A stretch of 64,000 nucleotides of DNA from Mesorhizobium shangrilense. GTDB lineage: Bacteria; Pseudomonadota; Alphaproteobacteria; Rhizobiales; Rhizobiaceae. The notes below the pieces were generated by a model. That model ran no database searches, was not told the origin of the DNA, and worked only from the letters and a program-made list of their open reading frames with translations. The DNA is taken from contig NZ_JAQGPN010000001.1 of assembly GCF_028826155.1 (NCBI RefSeq), forward strand, positions 3,973,501-4,037,500, read 5' to 3'. Position numbers and translations under genes: made by a program. Numbering within the stretch: the first letter of the stretch is position 1; each line of letters opens with the position of its first letter. Positions 61,937 through 64,000 of this stretch are shown in pieces.

Positions 61937-62527
61937 TCAGGCCCGCAGGCCCTCCATCATCGCCTTGAATGCGGTCACGGCACACCTGGACGTGGCTTCC
62001 GGATCCTCCGAGTTCGCGATCCATTGGGCCGCGTAGAGCGAGGCGCCGCTCAGCAGGCGGGCCGCCGCCTCCGGATCGATGTCCGCCCGGACCACGCCGT
62101 CCTCCCTCAGCCGCACCAGATTGCGGGAGATCGAGGACACGCAGGCGCTGGCGTTCGGCCATCGCGACGGATCGCCAAGGACGGCCGGACCGTCGCAGTG
62201 GACGATGCGCTGGATCTCCGGCTCGAGCGCCATCTCCACATAGGCGACGTTCTCGTCGACGAACCCCTGCCAGCGCGTCGGCGCACTCGCAGAGATGCCG
62301 TTCAGCTTCTGCGCCATCTCGGCATCGATCTGCATGATCACGGCCTCGAGCAGACCCTTCTTGTCGCCGAAGTGGTGATAGAGCGCGCCACGCGTCAGCC
62401 CGCAGGCGGCGGTGAAATCGTCCATGGAGGCATCCGCATAGCCAACCTTGCCGAACGCCTCCCGGCCAGCGGCGATCAGCTTGGCTCGGGTTTCCGCGAT
62501 CATTTCCTTGCGTGGCCGATGCGCCAT
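61937..62527 (-). CDS. TetR-family repressor of the adjacent MFS gene
   Basis: A 196-residue TetR regulator. The N-terminal helix-turn-helix (about residues 34-55: SMDDFTAACGLTRGALYHHF) is canonical, followed by KKGLLEAVI and a helical ligand-binding domain. It is divergent from the MFS exporter; three copies of a 17-bp palindrome lie between them, so it should repress both genes until an effector binds. ATG 62527 (MAHRPRKEM) matches the usual start; a longer frame to 62572 would run through the operators. Confidence 0.92.
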   Translation of the reverse strand: MAHRPRKEMIAETRAKLIAAGREAFGKVGYADASMDDFTAACGLTRGALYHHFGDKKGLLEAVIMQIDAEMAQKLNGISASAPTRWQGFVDENVAYVEMALEPEIQRIVHCDGPAVLGDPSRWPNASACVSSISRNLVRLREDGVVRADIDPEAAARLLSGASLYAAQWIANSEDPEATSRCAVTAFKAMMEGLRA

Positions 62528-62545
62528 CAGTGCACTGCTCCAATC

Positions 62546-62562
62546 ACATACGTCACGTACGC
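62546..62562. promoter_or_regulatory. TetR operator copy 1
   Basis: ACATACG-TCA-CGTACGC: 7-bp half-sites around a 3-base centre, with two mismatches in the right arm. It begins 19 bases upstream of the TetR start codon. Confidence 0.7.
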
Positions 62563-62568
62563 CAATTG

Positions 62569-62585
62569 ACATACGCCCCGTATGA
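62569..62585. promoter_or_regulatory. TetR operator copy 2
   Basis: ACATACG-CCC-CGTATGA: same layout, one mismatch at the outer base. It is offset 23 bases from copy 1. Confidence 0.75.
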
Positions 62586-62599
62586 ATTTATCTCGACAG

Positions 62600-62616
62600 A
62601 CATACGTCGCGTATGT
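62600..62616. promoter_or_regulatory. TetR operator copy 3
   Basis: ACATACG-TCG-CGTATGT is a perfect 7+3+7 palindrome, offset 31 bases from copy 2 and lying 44 bases before the MFS start codon. Confidence 0.8.
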
Positions 62617-62659
62617 GAATGATGTAGTCGACCGCCGACGATTTGTCGAGGAGCGTGCC

Positions 62660-63886
62660 ATGACCAACCCATACAGAGAAATCTTCAGGGCCAAGGGAGC
62701 CAAGGGCTTTGCGGCCGCTGGCTTCGTCGCGAGACTTCCCATCGCCATGTCCACGATCGGCATCGTCGCGATGCTGTCGCAGACACATGGCGAATACTGG
62801 CTCGCCGGCGCAGTGTCGGCGACATTCGCGCTGACGAACGCGGTCGTGGCGCCAAACGTATCCCGGCTGGTCGACCGCTACGGCCAGACCCGGGTGCTCA
62901 TTCCCGCCACCACGCTTTCAGTCGCCGCTTTCGTGCTGCTGCTCCTCGCCGCAAACCAGCGCTGGCCCACGGCTGCGCTGTTCGCCTTCGCGTTCCTCGC
63001 CGCCAGCATGCCAAGCATGCCGGCGATGGTTCGGGCGCGCTGGACCGAGCTCTTCCGCAACACGCCGCAGCTCAACACCGCCTTCGCTTTCGAATCGGTG
63101 GCCGACGAGCTGGTCTATATCGCGGGGGCGTCGCTGTCGGTGGCGCTCAGCGTCACCCTGTTCCCCGAAGCCGGCCTGCTCGCCTCGACGCTGGCGCTCA
63201 CGCTGGGATCGGCCGCGTTCATCGCGCAGACCTCGACCGAGCCGTCGGTCAAGCCGGCAGAAAGCGGCGGCGGCGGATCGGCCATACGGCTACGCGCAGT
63301 CCAGATCATCACATTCGCATTGATCGCCATCGGCGCCATCTTCGGGGCGGCGGAAGTGACGGTGATCGCATTCACCAAGGAACTCGGCCAGCCGAAGGCG
63401 GCGAGCCTCGTGCTCGGCGGCTATGCAGCCGGCTCCTTCGTCGTCGGACTGGTTCTCGGAGCAATGCAGCTGAAGGCGCCGCTCGCGCGGCAGTTGGCCG
63501 TCGCCGTCGCGATCACGGCGCTGGGCACGATCCCCCTCATCATGGTCGACACAGTGCCAGCCCTGGCGGTGGCGCTGTTCGTCAGCGGCCTGGCGATCTC
63601 GCCGACATTCATCACCGCCTTCGGCCTGATCGAACAGCGGGTGCCGGTCGCCAAGCTCACGGAAGGCATCACCTGGGTGATGACGGGCATCGGGATCGGC
63701 ATGGCGGTCGGCTCGGCAGCTTCGGGCTGGATGATCGACCAGCACGGCGCGAGCGCCGGCTTCTGGGTGTCGATCACGGCGGGCGCCGTCGCCCTGTCGA
63801 CGGTGCTGCTCGGCCAGGGCGTGCTGGGCAGTCGTGCGGTTTTGTTTCGGCAAGGATCGGAGATGGCGCCGGCCGCAGCGGAATGA
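62660..63886 (+). CDS. MFS transporter (drug-efflux-like)
   Basis: A 408-residue major facilitator protein with about twelve helices. The loop 2-3 region SRLVDRYGQTRVLIP corresponds to the conserved motif A. A central cytoplasmic loop (about residues 190-215, ending SGGGGSAIRLR) separates the two halves. GAGGAG precedes ATG 62660. The substrate is unknown; the divergent TetR regulator suggests an exporter induced by a toxic compound. Confidence 0.9.
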   Translation: MTNPYREIFRAKGAKGFAAAGFVARLPIAMSTIGIVAMLSQTHGEYWLAGAVSATFALTNAVVAPNVSRLVDRYGQTRVLIPATTLSVAAFVLLLLAANQRWPTAALFAFAFLAASMPSMPAMVRARWTELFRNTPQLNTAFAFESVADELVYIAGASLSVALSVTLFPEAGLLASTLALTLGSAAFIAQTSTEPSVKPAESGGGGSAIRLRAVQIITFALIAIGAIFGAAEVTVIAFTKELGQPKAASLVLGGYAAGSFVVGLVLGAMQLKAPLARQLAVAVAITALGTIPLIMVDTVPALAVALFVSGLAISPTFITAFGLIEQRVPVAKLTEGITWVMTGIGIGMAVGSAASGWMIDQHGASAGFWVSITAGAVALSTVLLGQGVLGSRAVLFRQGSEMAPAAAE

Positions 63887-63929
63887 CGAACGCTTGAAAG
63901 GACCGCACCGTATCAAACCTCCGCGCCAA

Positions 63930-64000
63930 CTAGTGGCTGCGCGGAGGCCACCGCTGCGCCCCATGCAGGACGCGCATGATCTGAACGGTCGAGTTCTGGA
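63930..64000 (-). CDS. RelE/ParE-like toxin, C-terminal fragment cut by window edge
   Basis: The last 22 residues of a minus-strand protein are visible: STVQIMRVLHGAQRWPPRSH then stop, preceded by QN. The pattern V-x-I-x-RVLHGAQ-x-W is the C-terminal strand and tail of RelE/ParE-superfamily ribosome- or gyrase-targeting toxins. The start and any antitoxin gene lie beyond position 64000. Confidence 0.7.
   Translation of the reverse strand, partial: QNSTVQIMRVLHGAQRWPPRSH

Noticed and set aside
63290..63964. A long minus-strand frame opposite the end of the MFS gene
   Set aside because: It is antisense to the transporter and in a different frame from the RelE/ParE-like tail that ends at 63930.

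Overview
The window reads as a chromosomal segment of a GC-rich alphaproteobacterium of the order Hyphomicrobiales (Rhizobiales), most like the Mesorhizobium/Phyllobacteriaceae group. The grounds are a CcrM-type GANTC methyltransferase, the cox cluster order tldD ... coxB-coxA-ctaB-coxF-ctaG-coxC-DUF983-SURF1-ispH-thrB-rnhA, an mutY / DUF721 / DsbA-like / smc neighbourhood, an IalB-family protein, and pyruvate phosphate dikinase. The genus is an inference from remembered synteny and protein style; no search was run.

Layout. 1-2.0 kb: tRNA-Gln(TTG), a small secreted protein with a minus-strand terminator, and an MBL-fold hydrolase. 2.2-5.8 kb: a complete CUT2-type sugar ABC importer (binding protein, double ATPase, permease). 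5.8-10.9 kb: DUF1499 membrane protein, acyl-CoA ligase, a small unknown protein, class III aminotransferase, DUF427 protein. 10.9-14.0 kb, accessory in character: a GSU2403-like nucleotidyltransferase behind two matched palindromes, a divergent MerR regulator/CDF cation exporter pair, and an SPW-repeat membrane protein. 14.0-20.0 kb: ppdK, a VOC protein, an IS630 element and cardiolipin synthase. 20.0-31.5 kb: smc, a DsbA-like lipoprotein, DUF721/DciA, an inserted TumE/TumA-like toxin-antitoxin pair, mutY-HAD-NTF2, a serine hydrolase, ccrM, a second HAD phosphatase and a lipoprotein. 31.6-40.0 kb: thrC, M16 peptidase, GNAT, a GGDEF(degenerate)-EAL membrane protein, YqgE/AlgH, a DsbD-N-like protein and a one-Cys peroxiredoxin.

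40.1-49.1 kb is a minus-strand run from coxB down to rnhA. It makes the aa3-type cytochrome c oxidase (CoxA, B, C), its haem and copper assembly factors (CtaB, CtaG, SURF1, CoxF), then IspH, ThrB and RNase HI. 49.4-55.2 kb holds IalB, a VOC protein, TldD, a class III sirtuin, a 23S/tRNA uracil methyltransferase-like enzyme, TlyA and a small secreted protein. 55.4-60.5 kb holds dxs, pirin, DUF2277, an RHH/coiled-coil small-gene pair, xseB and a histone-deacetylase-like amidohydrolase. 60.5-64 kb holds a Cys/Met-metabolism PLP enzyme, a TetR/MFS divergon with three near-identical operators, and the cut-off C-terminus of a RelE/ParE-like toxin at the right edge.

Functional links. thrB and thrC (homoserine to threonine) and ispH and dxs (MEP isoprenoid pathway, feeding the farnesyl group that CtaB uses) lie in the same window but in different transcription units. 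The most distinctive material is small and regulatory. Four loci (NTase, TumEA, RHH pair, TetR/MFS) carry palindromes placed on or next to their own promoters or start codons. In addition, three GANTC sites, the CcrM target, cluster directly upstream of the IS630 transposase, and three more lie between ppdK and its divergent neighbour.
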